Shown one piece after another: positions 36,785 to 45,569 of a stretch of DNA of 64,000 nt (position 1 is the first letter of the stretch; every line of letters starts with the position of its first letter). A model generated the notes under the pieces. It was given only the letters and a program-made list of their open reading frames with translations. It was not told where the DNA came from and did not search any database. The DNA is from Butyrivibrio sp. MB2005. Lineage in GTDB: Bacteria; Bacillota; Clostridia; Lachnospirales; Lachnospiraceae. The stretch spans positions 120,342-184,341 of the forward strand of contig NZ_KE384159.1 of NCBI RefSeq assembly GCF_000424285.1. Reading direction: 5' to 3'. The translations under genes and the position numbers were made by a program.

Positions 36785-38286
36785 TCTGATAACAATCCTT
36801 CCATTCCTTCTAACATATCAATCAGAGGCACAATTCTCTTTGCAAAGCCTCGTTCATTGACATTTTTTAGCACCTCTTCATCCTCTAATACAGTAACAAC
36901 CACTATATCTACTTCCTGCAAACCATCATCAATAGAATAGACATCAACATATTCATTATGTTTTTTACGTTCATCTATACCATAAGCCAACCTATATCCT
37001 TTGGTTACAAGTTCTTTAACCAAGCGTCTTCCCAGCATACCTAATCCATATACAGCATATGATTTATTACTATCATTTATAAAGTAGTCTGTAAGACTAT
37101 GTCCGCTCTCAATAATTGTCATCCACCTATTCATCACTGAACTCAGTTTCAAATAACGTTTTGCCAGCTGCTCATAATAAGGAGAATTACAATTCTCTGC
37201 ACCATTTAGAATATTTATTAAGTTCTTCTTTTCAGCAGTTGAGAGTGTATTGAAATCTAATTTTGCTCTCTTATGCTCCTCCAAATAACCATATCCAAAC
37301 TTTTCATCAGGTTCTAAATGCATGCCCTCTCCCCATTCATTCCATGCATTTATAAAAATCAACTCATTACCTCTAAAATCGCTAAGATAGTAAAGGTACT
37401 TCATCATCATATAGAATTTACTTGGAGTACTATCAATATAAGCTCTCCCATACTTTCCTCTTCTGGGAGTATCATCGTATGATGGAAATCCACAAAAAAA
37501 AGTATTTGAAGGCGACGAATGTGAATCCCTGATGATTCTGTAGGCCATTACTTCATAGTCAAAAACCATATCTCTGCCATTCGGAACGGATTTCAAAGGT
37601 TCCATCAAAACAGTGCCATCACAATACTCATTCTCATCCCCGGTAGATAATATATATATACCTGCAAAACCATTTTGTTCTGCCATATTTTCCCATAAAG
37701 TTCTCATATTATTGAACTGTTGTATATCATCAACTCTATATATCAAAAAAACCGGCTTTCCATCAATTTTTACATATCTTTCATCTTGAAAAAATGGAAG
37801 TAAATAATTAAAATGTTGCTTCCATTGAAACTCATCGCCATAATCCTGTTCAATTAGAATAGCATTATCTGAAGATATCCTATCTTCATCAGATGCATAC
37901 CAAGCATTACCCTTAACATTAGCCCACGATCTTACCCAGCTTTCGTTAGCCCAGGAAAAACAAAATGGCATGTCTATATCTTTGTTCATCAATAGTTTTT
38001 CAGCCGGTTTCTCCAACAGCTTTTTGCCATCTTTAAAATAATAATGATAAAAACACATTGCATCTATCCCATACTGATGCATCATATTTGCCTGTTCAAC
38101 CAAGATATTCTCATCGCTTATAAGGTCATAATAATTTTCATCAAGTGGTATATGCGGTTGATAATGATTTTCGAACAGCTTTTTGCCATTCCTGGCGGCC
38201 ACCCAATCCGTAAAGCCCTCACCCCACCACTTATCATTCTCTGGTATTGTATGAAACTGTGGAAGATACATCGCTATCGTTCTCAT
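36781..38286 (-). CDS. WbsX-type glycosyltransferase with C-terminal shared module
   Basis: The product is 501 aa. WbsX domain: residues 1 to about 350, with IAMYLPQFHTIPENDKWWGE, GIDAMCFYHYYFKDGKKLLE, SWANESWVRSW and FINAWNEWGEGMHLEPDEKF. A helical linker (about 350-405, with LSSVMNRWMTIIESGHSL) leads to the shared module at 409-495: SYAVYGLGMLGRRLVKELVT, AYGIDERKKHNEYVDVYS, then VDIVVVTVLEDEEVLKNV. It is the first gene of the 13-gene operon that follows the strong hairpin at 38323-38375. A TATAAT box lies at 38315-38320, but no good -35 was found. Confidence 0.85.
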   Translation of the reverse strand: MRTIAMYLPQFHTIPENDKWWGEGFTDWVAARNGKKLFENHYQPHIPLDENYYDLISDENILVEQANMMHQYGIDAMCFYHYYFKDGKKLLEKPAEKLLMNKDIDMPFCFSWANESWVRSWANVKGNAWYASDEDRISSDNAILIEQDYGDEFQWKQHFNYLLPFFQDERYVKIDGKPVFLIYRVDDIQQFNNMRTLWENMAEQNGFAGIYILSTGDENEYCDGTVLMEPLKSVPNGRDMVFDYEVMAYRIIRDSHSSPSNTFFCGFPSYDDTPRRGKYGRAYIDSTPSKFYMMMKYLYYLSDFRGNELIFINAWNEWGEGMHLEPDEKFGYGYLEEHKRAKLDFNTLSTAEKKNLINILNGAENCNSPYYEQLAKRYLKLSSVMNRWMTIIESGHSLTDYFINDSNKSYAVYGLGMLGRRLVKELVTKGYRLAYGIDERKKHNEYVDVYSIDDGLQEVDIVVVTVLEDEEVLKNVNERGFAKRIVPLIDMLEGMEGLLSD

Positions 38287-38322
38287 TTGGCACCTTTTAG
38301 CATAAAGATTCTTTATTATATT

Positions 38323-38375
38323 TTATCACAAAAAGCCGATAATACCGTTAAGATATTATCGGCTTTTTGTGATAA
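38323..38375. terminator. Perfect 22-bp hairpin terminator between the two glycan operons
   Basis: The arms 38323-38344 and 38354-38375 are exact reverse complements (core AAAAAGCCGATAATA and its complement) around a 9-nt loop. The stem ends in A5 on one side and T5 on the other, so it can terminate on both strands, mainly the minus-strand transcript of the GT2-module gene ending at 38387. It divides the glycan region into a 7-gene and a 13-gene unit. Confidence 0.85.
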
Positions 38376-38386
38376 TTTCTTTAGCC

Positions 38387-39799
38387 TCAAAACTCATAAA
38401 ACTCATAGAATACAAACTGATTTATTGGACAAATTTCATTCAAATTTATAACCTTATCAGTAATATTCTCACCTTCTAAACGTTTTTTTATATTCTTGCT
38501 TTCTTCCCCACGAACTGAGATATAAATAACATCTAATTTTCCTATCTCATGTAATGATTTTATTGTTTTGCCCCTAAAATCTGTACCCGCTCTATATGAA
38601 TCTATGAACAAGACATCCGGAATTTCACTATATAACTTCGTATAGGTTTCCATCATTCCCTTCGTATATTTACCTACTCCATAAATGCCCACTTTGCCTG
38701 TAGCGCAATTAAGTGACATAGAATTAAACAAATTTAAAAAGTACTGTTTCGCCCATAATTTAATTTCTGTATACTTTCTCATTTCAGCCAAATCCATCGG
38801 ATATGATTCCAGTAGTGAATTCATTGCAGATAGCAATTGAAACAGACATAATCTAAATAAATCTTGCTCAAGATTAAAACTTATAAATTTATTTTCCAGT
38901 AGTTCCACAAGCATTTTAAGGGCTTCAGAAAGTCTCTTGTCTAAGCTCTTTTTTTCATCTATAGATATTGAATTATCATTCCTGAATCTGCTCCAATTAG
39001 TCAGCAGAGTCTTGCCCCAACTAAAAGCATACAGAAGTATTTGTGGCTCTCCTTCTGACATAGCATTTATATATCTGAAAATATGATCCGCGCATATTAT
39101 ATGACTATACATATGAAACTCATCATATGCTTCAGTCATTGTACTGTTTTCTCTATATCTTCTTCGATATAATTTATTCGGAATATATGTAATCCTCTCT
39201 GCCTCTATGATAAATTCAAATGAGAATACATTATCTTCATAAATTACCCCTTCCGGAAATATAATCCCCTTCTCCTCCAAGAGAGATTTCTTATATATCG
39301 CTAAACAAACAGAAGCCAAAAATCCGTTAGGATAAAACCTTTCAAAAAAATCCCGCCCGCAATATACTCCCGGCTGTATCACTCTATTACGCTCATAAAC
39401 ATTTTTCTTTGGTGCAAACCTATTGTCTCCAAAAATAGATGCATCAAATAAAATACCATCCAAGTCTTTATCAAGATTGTCTTTTAATTCTTCCAATGTA
39501 TTAGTTTCTAAACAATCGTCAGAATCAAGGAACATTATGTAATTGCTCTTAGCCTCTTTAATCCCCCAATTTCTAGCTGTTCCCTGTCCTTTGTTTTCTT
39601 GATGTAACACCCTGATATTACTGCTTCTGGAAGCATATTCTTCACATATTGTTCGGGTTCTGTCTGTTGAACCATCATCAATTACAATTATTTCATCAAA
39701 TGGATTGGTTTGATTAATGGCACTTTCTAAACAATCTTCAATCCATTTCTCTGTATTATATGCTGGAATAATAAGTGATACAGAAATATGCTCTTCCAT
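38387..39799 (-). CDS. GT2 glycosyltransferase with C-terminal shared module
   Basis: The product is 470 aa. GT-A domain: VSLIIPAYNTEKWIEDCLES, EIIVIDDGSTDRT, GTARNWGIKEAKSNYIMFLD with the SDD donor motif at about 92-94, and EDNVFSFEFI. A helical region occupies about 230-360. The shared module is at 368-455: GKVGIYGVGKYTKGMMETY, VLFIDSYRAGTDFRGKTI, then LDVIYISVRGEESKNIKKRL. The last seven residues are FYEFYEF, encoded by a tandem 9-nt repeat just before the stop. It is the last gene of the 7-gene operon; the preceding nuclease-like gene is 19 nt upstream. Confidence 0.85.
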   Translation of the reverse strand: MEEHISVSLIIPAYNTEKWIEDCLESAINQTNPFDEIIVIDDGSTDRTRTICEEYASRSSNIRVLHQENKGQGTARNWGIKEAKSNYIMFLDSDDCLETNTLEELKDNLDKDLDGILFDASIFGDNRFAPKKNVYERNRVIQPGVYCGRDFFERFYPNGFLASVCLAIYKKSLLEEKGIIFPEGVIYEDNVFSFEFIIEAERITYIPNKLYRRRYRENSTMTEAYDEFHMYSHIICADHIFRYINAMSEGEPQILLYAFSWGKTLLTNWSRFRNDNSISIDEKKSLDKRLSEALKMLVELLENKFISFNLEQDLFRLCLFQLLSAMNSLLESYPMDLAEMRKYTEIKLWAKQYFLNLFNSMSLNCATGKVGIYGVGKYTKGMMETYTKLYSEIPDVLFIDSYRAGTDFRGKTIKSLHEIGKLDVIYISVRGEESKNIKKRLEGENITDKVINLNEICPINQFVFYEFYEF

Positions 39800-39818
39800 A
39801 ATTATCCACCTCGGAAAT

Positions 39819-41417
39819 TCACATTTTTGAAATCCTACAGCTATATTCCTTTGTTCTTTTTGAATAATTAATACCTACAAGAAGTATATTGTCTGTGAAA
39901 TCTAATAATTTTCCAGTATACTTTTTATCGACGATCTGATTTATCGCAGTATCTGCATCTTCATCCCACTTTAATTCCACAATCATAGCCGGATTATTGC
40001 CTCTTTCCTTTGGAATAAAAGCAATATCAGCAAAGCCTTTACCTGAAGGAAATTCCCTTACTATCATGTAATACTTCCTTGCAGTATAATACGACATTTG
40101 TATTGCAAGAGCCAAAGAATTCTCATCGTTATATTCGAGAATCGATGCATAGTCCTGATGTGATTTTTCAATCATTGCTGCCACCTTGTCAGAGTCACCA
40201 TCCCAAGTGGCATGTAGTAGCTCGTCAGACTCTCTTATAGCATCTGCTATCTCACTCCAATTTCCTACCTTAATTGCACTGTCAAATACCTCGCGAACTT
40301 CTTCATTTGGAATAAAAGCTTCTCCGGTCCTGGAATCAAAGCCTAAATACCCCATATGAATGAGTGCAGTAATAACATCATCCTTAGATGTAAAGCTTGT
40401 AAGGTCATTCTGGAAAGTACTTACATCTACTGAGCAGCTCTCTCCCGCTAGCATTTTTATTACCGAAGACTTAAGACCTTTCTCATCTAACCCAATATAA
40501 TCATTTAATTGTCTAAATGCCCCTGTATTCTTCCAGTACGACTCGATCTTATTAAATGTGATTGCTTCAACTATAGAATTAGGGTTATACATATGTACAT
40601 AAGAAATAGATCTGTCCGGATTAAGCGTTTCCATTACATACCCGTCATACCATTTCCTAACATCTTCTATTGGCATATCATACTTTTCAAGATATGGTTC
40701 TATCTCCTTCTCGGTAAACCCAAAGAAAGGCGCGAGATTCTTAGGTGATATCATAGTGTATTCAACAAAGTTATTCATCGCTGATTCACCCTCATATCTT
40801 TTAATTGGAAGGATACCGGTAATATACCCAAGCGCCACAAATTTCTTAGATTCTTCTGTTTTGAAAAATCCTCGAAGATACTTAAGATAATTCTCAATAA
40901 GTTTACTATCATTCTTTGCATCTCTGATGATGCAATCCCATTCATCGATAATAATAACAAAGCCAATGCCATCATTCTTCCAGACTGCTTCAATAGCCTT
41001 AGGGACGGTAGTTATTACGCCAGTAATAATATCGGGGTATAACTCAATAAATTCATCAAGGACAGTCTTATTCATCAATTCAACAGGATCTTCATCACTT
41101 TTAGAAGCATTTAAAAATGTGGCCATATCGATATGAAGAACATGATATTTATTTAAATTAACGCAATAATCCTCACTTTTTCCAATTGAAAGATTATCAA
41201 ACAATTCTCTTGAATCACATCCACGACTATAAAATGCATCTATCATTCCAGCCGCCATGGATTTCCCGAATCTCCTTGGGCGACTAACTGAATAGAGACA
41301 TTTTTCTTTACCTAAACTCGAATTAAGAATTTCTATCAATCCTGTTTTGTCAATATATATGTCAGAATTAACTGCCTTTTTAAAGCTCTCATTTCCAGGG
41401 TCAAGATATATTCCCAT
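39819..41417 (-). CDS. AAA-ATPase-like protein with C-terminal PD-(D/E)XK nuclease-like domain
   Basis: The product is 532 aa. The N-terminus FKKAVNSDIYIDKTGLIEIL and the Walker-A-like VSRPRRFGKSMAAGMIDAFY (residues 44-63), with Walker B FVIIIDEWDCIIRD near 155, are those of the AAA-ATPase_like family (PF09820). The C-terminal part has GKGFADIAFIPKE and MIVELKWDEDADTAINQI, the D...ExK pattern of the companion nuclease-like domain (PF08011). These proteins are abundant, often repeated, and of unknown function in gut anaerobes. It overlaps the stop of the GT4-module gene by one base, so it is translated within the glycan operon though it has no evident glycan role. Confidence 0.9.
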   Translation of the reverse strand: MGIYLDPGNESFKKAVNSDIYIDKTGLIEILNSSLGKEKCLYSVSRPRRFGKSMAAGMIDAFYSRGCDSRELFDNLSIGKSEDYCVNLNKYHVLHIDMATFLNASKSDEDPVELMNKTVLDEFIELYPDIITGVITTVPKAIEAVWKNDGIGFVIIIDEWDCIIRDAKNDSKLIENYLKYLRGFFKTEESKKFVALGYITGILPIKRYEGESAMNNFVEYTMISPKNLAPFFGFTEKEIEPYLEKYDMPIEDVRKWYDGYVMETLNPDRSISYVHMYNPNSIVEAITFNKIESYWKNTGAFRQLNDYIGLDEKGLKSSVIKMLAGESCSVDVSTFQNDLTSFTSKDDVITALIHMGYLGFDSRTGEAFIPNEEVREVFDSAIKVGNWSEIADAIRESDELLHATWDGDSDKVAAMIEKSHQDYASILEYNDENSLALAIQMSYYTARKYYMIVREFPSGKGFADIAFIPKERGNNPAMIVELKWDEDADTAINQIVDKKYTGKLLDFTDNILLVGINYSKRTKEYSCRISKM

Positions 41418-43051
41418 TATCTATTTCCTCTCATAATCTCTCTAAGAATACACTTGTCATCAACACCATGGGTTATACTACAGTTCCCAAAAACTTCTTC
41501 AATTCCCACTATTCTACACTTATCACTATACAATATATTCAATTTCCTGACGACTTCAATCTGTTCGTTGAGAGGTGTCACCAAAATGCAATCCGCCCCC
41601 CGAATAGAATCTCCCATCTCAATCACATTCACTACATCCTTCAAAGTGTCTGCATCCTCATCCATGACACCGATAATCTCAAAATCATTTTCTACAAGAT
41701 AATCATAGAATGCACATCCAAGCTCACCCATGCCATAGATTACAATTCTACAGAAACCATTATATGATAAGAATTGTCCTAGAATATCTATGTTCTCTTT
41801 AATTTTAATCCTTACCTTTTTAAAGTTTATTGGCGTTTTCTCTAAATCGGATGTATTGCAAAGATCATTGTAACGTTTTTCCAGATATTCTTTTAACTCT
41901 GTTCTCTTACCTTTACAAGTATCATTTTCAAGAACATTTCTATAAACATTCAATACTTCATTTCCATATTTGCTAACATCAAAGATTTCAACCGCAAATT
42001 TACGCGCATTATCTGTAATACGCTTTCTATCATTATCATCAAGCATAATCGCTTCCCGCATCTTGCTTGCAAGTTGATAATAATCTCCATATTTGTACAA
42101 AAAACCTCTCTGACCGTCTTCGCCAATCAGTTCTTTTGTTCCACCCGAATCAGTTCCGATGGGAATATTACCGGCAGCCATAGCTTCAACGGTCACTCGT
42201 CCTAGTGCTTCCATCTTAGATCCAATAATAGCATAGCCACATAGTTCACGATACTTATCCAGATCTCTTGTGAATGGAATAACTTCAATGTTGTCTGCAA
42301 GATTACGCTGTTCTATATACTTATTTATTATCCAACAGTCTTTAGTATTCCCGGGACCAATAATATATAGTTTTATGGATGTTAATCCATCTTGTACCAA
42401 CTGCTCTACAGCTTTTACTGCATGAATTTGACCTTTGCTTTTTGAAATACTTCCGACAAATAGAAAAGATTCATATCTAGACTTATCTGAATTATCACTG
42501 TAATCATCACTCATCAATATGCCATTGTATATTCTGGTTGTTGAAATATTGTATTTTTCAAAAAAAGAAGTAGCAAGGCTATCTGATATGGTGATAAGTT
42601 GGTTTGAAGATTTGAATAACTGTATTTTAAACTGTTTATCGAAACTTTCTATAGCATAATGCTCTTCTGTAAACTCTCGAATATGCCATATGTGAGGAAT
42701 TCCTGCCATAGCAGCTGCCATCATACCAACATTAGAAGTACTTGAGTTAGTATGAATAATTTGTATTCCTTCATCACATGCTATATTCGCTATAACTCTT
42801 GCCGCTTCAAAATTATTCACAAAGACCGAATCGCAACAATTTAAATCATGCTTGCCAACCCTACAAATATCATTTTTAAAAGAAATTACTATACATTTAT
42901 AACCAGCATCTGAAAAAATTCTCTTTATACTACCTTCTCCAGGAACAATAATTAGCGGAGTTATATCATTTTCTTTTGTTAAAAAGTCAAAGAGAGATAA
43001 AGATGCTCCACCAATAGAGGTTTCATTTATGATATATAATATTTTCACCAA
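41417..43051 (-). CDS. GT4-family glycosyltransferase with C-terminal shared module
   Basis: The product is 544 aa. GT-B domain to about residue 370: ILYIINETSIGGASLSLFDF, IQIIHTNSSTSNVGMMAAAM, HIWHIREFTEEHY, YESFLFVGSISKSKGQIHAV and MEALGRVTVEAMAAGNIPIG (the E-x7-E region). After a helical linker the shared module is at 434-520: CRIVIYGMGELGCAFYDYL, IIGVMDEDADTLKDVVNV, then ADCILVTPLNEQIEVVRKL. The start is TTG (43051) or GTG (43048), with GAGG upstream. It is the fused counterpart of the split pair 31751-32962 plus 31362-31751. Confidence 0.85.
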   Translation of the reverse strand: MVKILYIINETSIGGASLSLFDFLTKENDITPLIIVPGEGSIKRIFSDAGYKCIVISFKNDICRVGKHDLNCCDSVFVNNFEAARVIANIACDEGIQIIHTNSSTSNVGMMAAAMAGIPHIWHIREFTEEHYAIESFDKQFKIQLFKSSNQLITISDSLATSFFEKYNISTTRIYNGILMSDDYSDNSDKSRYESFLFVGSISKSKGQIHAVKAVEQLVQDGLTSIKLYIIGPGNTKDCWIINKYIEQRNLADNIEVIPFTRDLDKYRELCGYAIIGSKMEALGRVTVEAMAAGNIPIGTDSGGTKELIGEDGQRGFLYKYGDYYQLASKMREAIMLDDNDRKRITDNARKFAVEIFDVSKYGNEVLNVYRNVLENDTCKGKRTELKEYLEKRYNDLCNTSDLEKTPINFKKVRIKIKENIDILGQFLSYNGFCRIVIYGMGELGCAFYDYLVENDFEIIGVMDEDADTLKDVVNVIEMGDSIRGADCILVTPLNEQIEVVRKLNILYSDKCRIVGIEEVFGNCSITHGVDDKCILREIMRGNR

Positions 43052-43068
43052 TAATATCCTCTGAAATA

Positions 43069-44187
43069 CTATTTCATCTTTAGTAAATCATTTAATAAAT
43101 TGAATATAGAAACAAAAGGAATACCTACCTGCTTATTTTCATTCATTATATTTCTATACTCATTAACCGCTGTCACTATGACAAGATCTATATTTTTATA
43201 CGCATATAGTTCAGAAGGGGCTATTACTTTCAATTCTGATATTTGACCAATTCTCAATCTATCAATAAAGAATTTCACTTCAACAGAAGAATTTATCAAC
43301 TCTCTATATAATAGATTTCCCACTTCACCACAACCGTATATTGCCACTCTCTTGAATCCCGCCCCATAAAGATATTCTCCCAAATCATATCCATTATGAA
43401 TTAATTCTATCCACATTGAATAAACAAATTTTATAGAAACATCTCTTTCTCTAGATTTTAGTAGCCTTTCGATATACTTATCCGTATTAAATCCGTTCTT
43501 TCGCAAAATCTGTGTCGTTTCAAGAGTATTTATCTTAACACTCTCCGGATTATCACTTAACCCACCTCTCTCATATTCGCAAATAATCTGTGGTATTTTT
43601 TTATAACGAAATCCTTTCTTAATACACTGATAATACCAATCCAACTCTGATCTAAGAGAGTATGAAGTATCAAATTTACATTTGCTAAAACATTTGTTAC
43701 TTACAAACAACGTCTGATGAATCAAGCCCAAGTTCGCACATTCTAATCTATTTGCTTCAACCAGTGTTTTTTCGTTCGGAGCAAAAATCAATCTAAATAA
43801 AGCTCCATCTCCAAATACTGTTTTTGCATCACCATAATAAATATCATATCCCGGATTATCATTTATAAAATTGTTTACACACGCTAAAACTCCTGAATCA
43901 TGAAACCTGTCCCCCGAATTCATAAAGCAAATATAATCACCTGACGAATATGACAATGCCTCATTCATAGCATAATAAATGCCATTATCCATAGATGAAT
44001 AAACCGTTATTCTATTAAGAGTATCGTTTCTGGCCGCCTTTGAACAGATATCAAATGTATTGTCAGTAGAGCCTCCATCTTTAATAAGATATTCATATTC
44101 TAAAAAGCTTTGCCCAATAACAGAATCTATTGTTTTTTTTATTCGGCTTTCATCATTCTTACAAACAGTTATTATTGAAAACTTCAT
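43069..44187 (-). CDS. GT2 glycosyltransferase (WcaA-like) with C-terminal shared module
   Basis: From the ATG at 44185-44187 (GAGGGCG upstream) the product is 372 aa. GT-A domain: FSIITVCKNDESRIKKTIDS, YLIKDGGSTDNTFDIC, MDNGIYYAMNEALSYSSGDY and CFMNSGDRF, a form in which the DxD region reads NSGD, as in colanic-acid-type GT2 enzymes. The linker FVYSMWIELIHNGYDLGEYL precedes the shared module at 278-360: FKRVAIYGCGEVGNLLYREL, KFFIDRLRIGQISELKVI, then IDLVIVTAVNEYRNIMNEN. Confidence 0.85.
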   Translation of the reverse strand: MKFSIITVCKNDESRIKKTIDSVIGQSFLEYEYLIKDGGSTDNTFDICSKAARNDTLNRITVYSSMDNGIYYAMNEALSYSSGDYICFMNSGDRFHDSGVLACVNNFINDNPGYDIYYGDAKTVFGDGALFRLIFAPNEKTLVEANRLECANLGLIHQTLFVSNKCFSKCKFDTSYSLRSELDWYYQCIKKGFRYKKIPQIICEYERGGLSDNPESVKINTLETTQILRKNGFNTDKYIERLLKSRERDVSIKFVYSMWIELIHNGYDLGEYLYGAGFKRVAIYGCGEVGNLLYRELINSSVEVKFFIDRLRIGQISELKVIAPSELYAYKNIDLVIVTAVNEYRNIMNENKQVGIPFVSIFNLLNDLLKMK

Positions 44188-44278
44188 TGTAAACGCCCTC
44201 AATTACATTACAAATTCATACCTCTGTATAATAACAACCAACGCGGCTTCATAAAAAAGTTTCTAGAAAGCCATATCT

Positions 44279-45538
44279 CTACCCAGCACCATTATATAAC
44301 TCATTTTTAGCTAATTCTTCGCCAATATAGTTTTCTAGATAAAGATTCCATATACTCTTCCCATAATACTCTTCGACAATCCTAATCGCAAAGTCTTCAA
44401 ACAAAATATAATCTTCATATTCTTTATAATCATTTTTTTCTAATTCCACTATAATTTTATCGATACCCTGTCTGGGAGTAACAATAATAAATGGCTTTTT
44501 TTCGTTAGAATTATAAGTGAATGGCTCAGATGCATTTTTACCGGAAATAATGCTTTTAAGATTCTTATCCCAAAAAAATTCTACATTTATTCCTAATTTT
44601 TCAAGCAATTTATAACATTTATTTCCTCTTATTCCACACCCCCATATAACATACTCTCTATCGGTATATTCAGATAAAATTCCACATACACCACTATCAT
44701 CTGTGCGCAGCTTATTTAGAAGAAATCTCGCATATATCTGCTTATTCCATTTTTCAAAATACTCATTTTTATAATCAAACTTATTTATATCAGAATGAAT
44801 TTGCTCGTGATTATCATTAATATATTTCGCCCAAAAGCCTCTCCGATGCGATTTATTCCAGCCATGTACTCCAAATGGCAGGTTAGAAATACCAATTCTG
44901 CAAAAAGATCCAGCTACATCGTGATCTATAGCAAACTTTTCAGCCACTTCAAGAGATGGCACTGATAAATCAAATCCTTCATTTATCCCCATAAAAGCAA
45001 ATACCCTATCTTCAGCAATATACTCATCCTCGCTTACGCCAGCAATTCCATATACTTCATCAACATAATCCGCTGCGTTTACCATTGCGCTTATCTTTCG
45101 TAAACTAAATCCGCCATTTCCAACATAGCCCGCCATATGCTCCATATAGTTATAGGTCTCAGAAAACCAATAATATGGAATAGCAGCACCAATATAGTCA
45201 AAACCAAGATTACAAAAATATAGTAACTTATCTTCAAACACAAACGCGTCTAACTGATAGATAAGCATATATTTGTATTTCATAAATCGCGAATAGAACT
45301 CTTTTTTCAGCAGCAAATTACTATACATAATTACTGAATCAAACCATTTATCCTCAAAGCATTCGACAAGTATTCCTTCCTTATCTGATAAATACTTGAG
45401 TCTTTCTGGTATCATAAAAATGATTTTATACTTTCCTAATACTTTCTTACATTGCATTAAAGAAATCATTTCATCGTCTGTCAACTTTTCACTATACCTA
45501 GGAATGACCACTACAACATCATCGATAATACTATTCAT
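44279..45538 (-). CDS. DUF5672-type glycosyltransferase-like protein with C-terminal shared module (paralogue)
   Basis: The product is 419 aa. DUF5672 features: VVVVIPRYSEKLTDDEMISL, YKYMLIYQLDAFVFEDKLL, GFDYIGAAIPYYWF, YVGNGGFSLRKISAMV, and LPFGVHGWNKSHRRGFW. The shared module is at 294-382: REYVIWGCGIRGNKCYKLLE, VEFFWDKNLKSIISGKNA, then KPFIIVTPRQGIDKIIVEL. It shares domain order and about the same length with 30109-31359, so it is a duplicated and diverged copy, one in each operon. The 76-nt gap before the gene 43069-44187 contains nothing I recognise. Confidence 0.8.
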   Translation of the reverse strand: MNSIIDDVVVVIPRYSEKLTDDEMISLMQCKKVLGKYKIIFMIPERLKYLSDKEGILVECFEDKWFDSVIMYSNLLLKKEFYSRFMKYKYMLIYQLDAFVFEDKLLYFCNLGFDYIGAAIPYYWFSETYNYMEHMAGYVGNGGFSLRKISAMVNAADYVDEVYGIAGVSEDEYIAEDRVFAFMGINEGFDLSVPSLEVAEKFAIDHDVAGSFCRIGISNLPFGVHGWNKSHRRGFWAKYINDNHEQIHSDINKFDYKNEYFEKWNKQIYARFLLNKLRTDDSGVCGILSEYTDREYVIWGCGIRGNKCYKLLEKLGINVEFFWDKNLKSIISGKNASEPFTYNSNEKKPFIIVTPRQGIDKIIVELEKNDYKEYEDYILFEDFAIRIVEEYYGKSIWNLYLENYIGEELAKNELYNGAG

Positions 45539-45569
45539 GTTCTTTCTCTTTATTGTCTAAGATTTACTA

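Noticed and set aside
38323..38375. End of a mobile element at the perfect 22-bp hairpin
   Set aside because: The A5/T5 flanks and its position just after a stop codon make it a terminator; no second copy was seen in the window.
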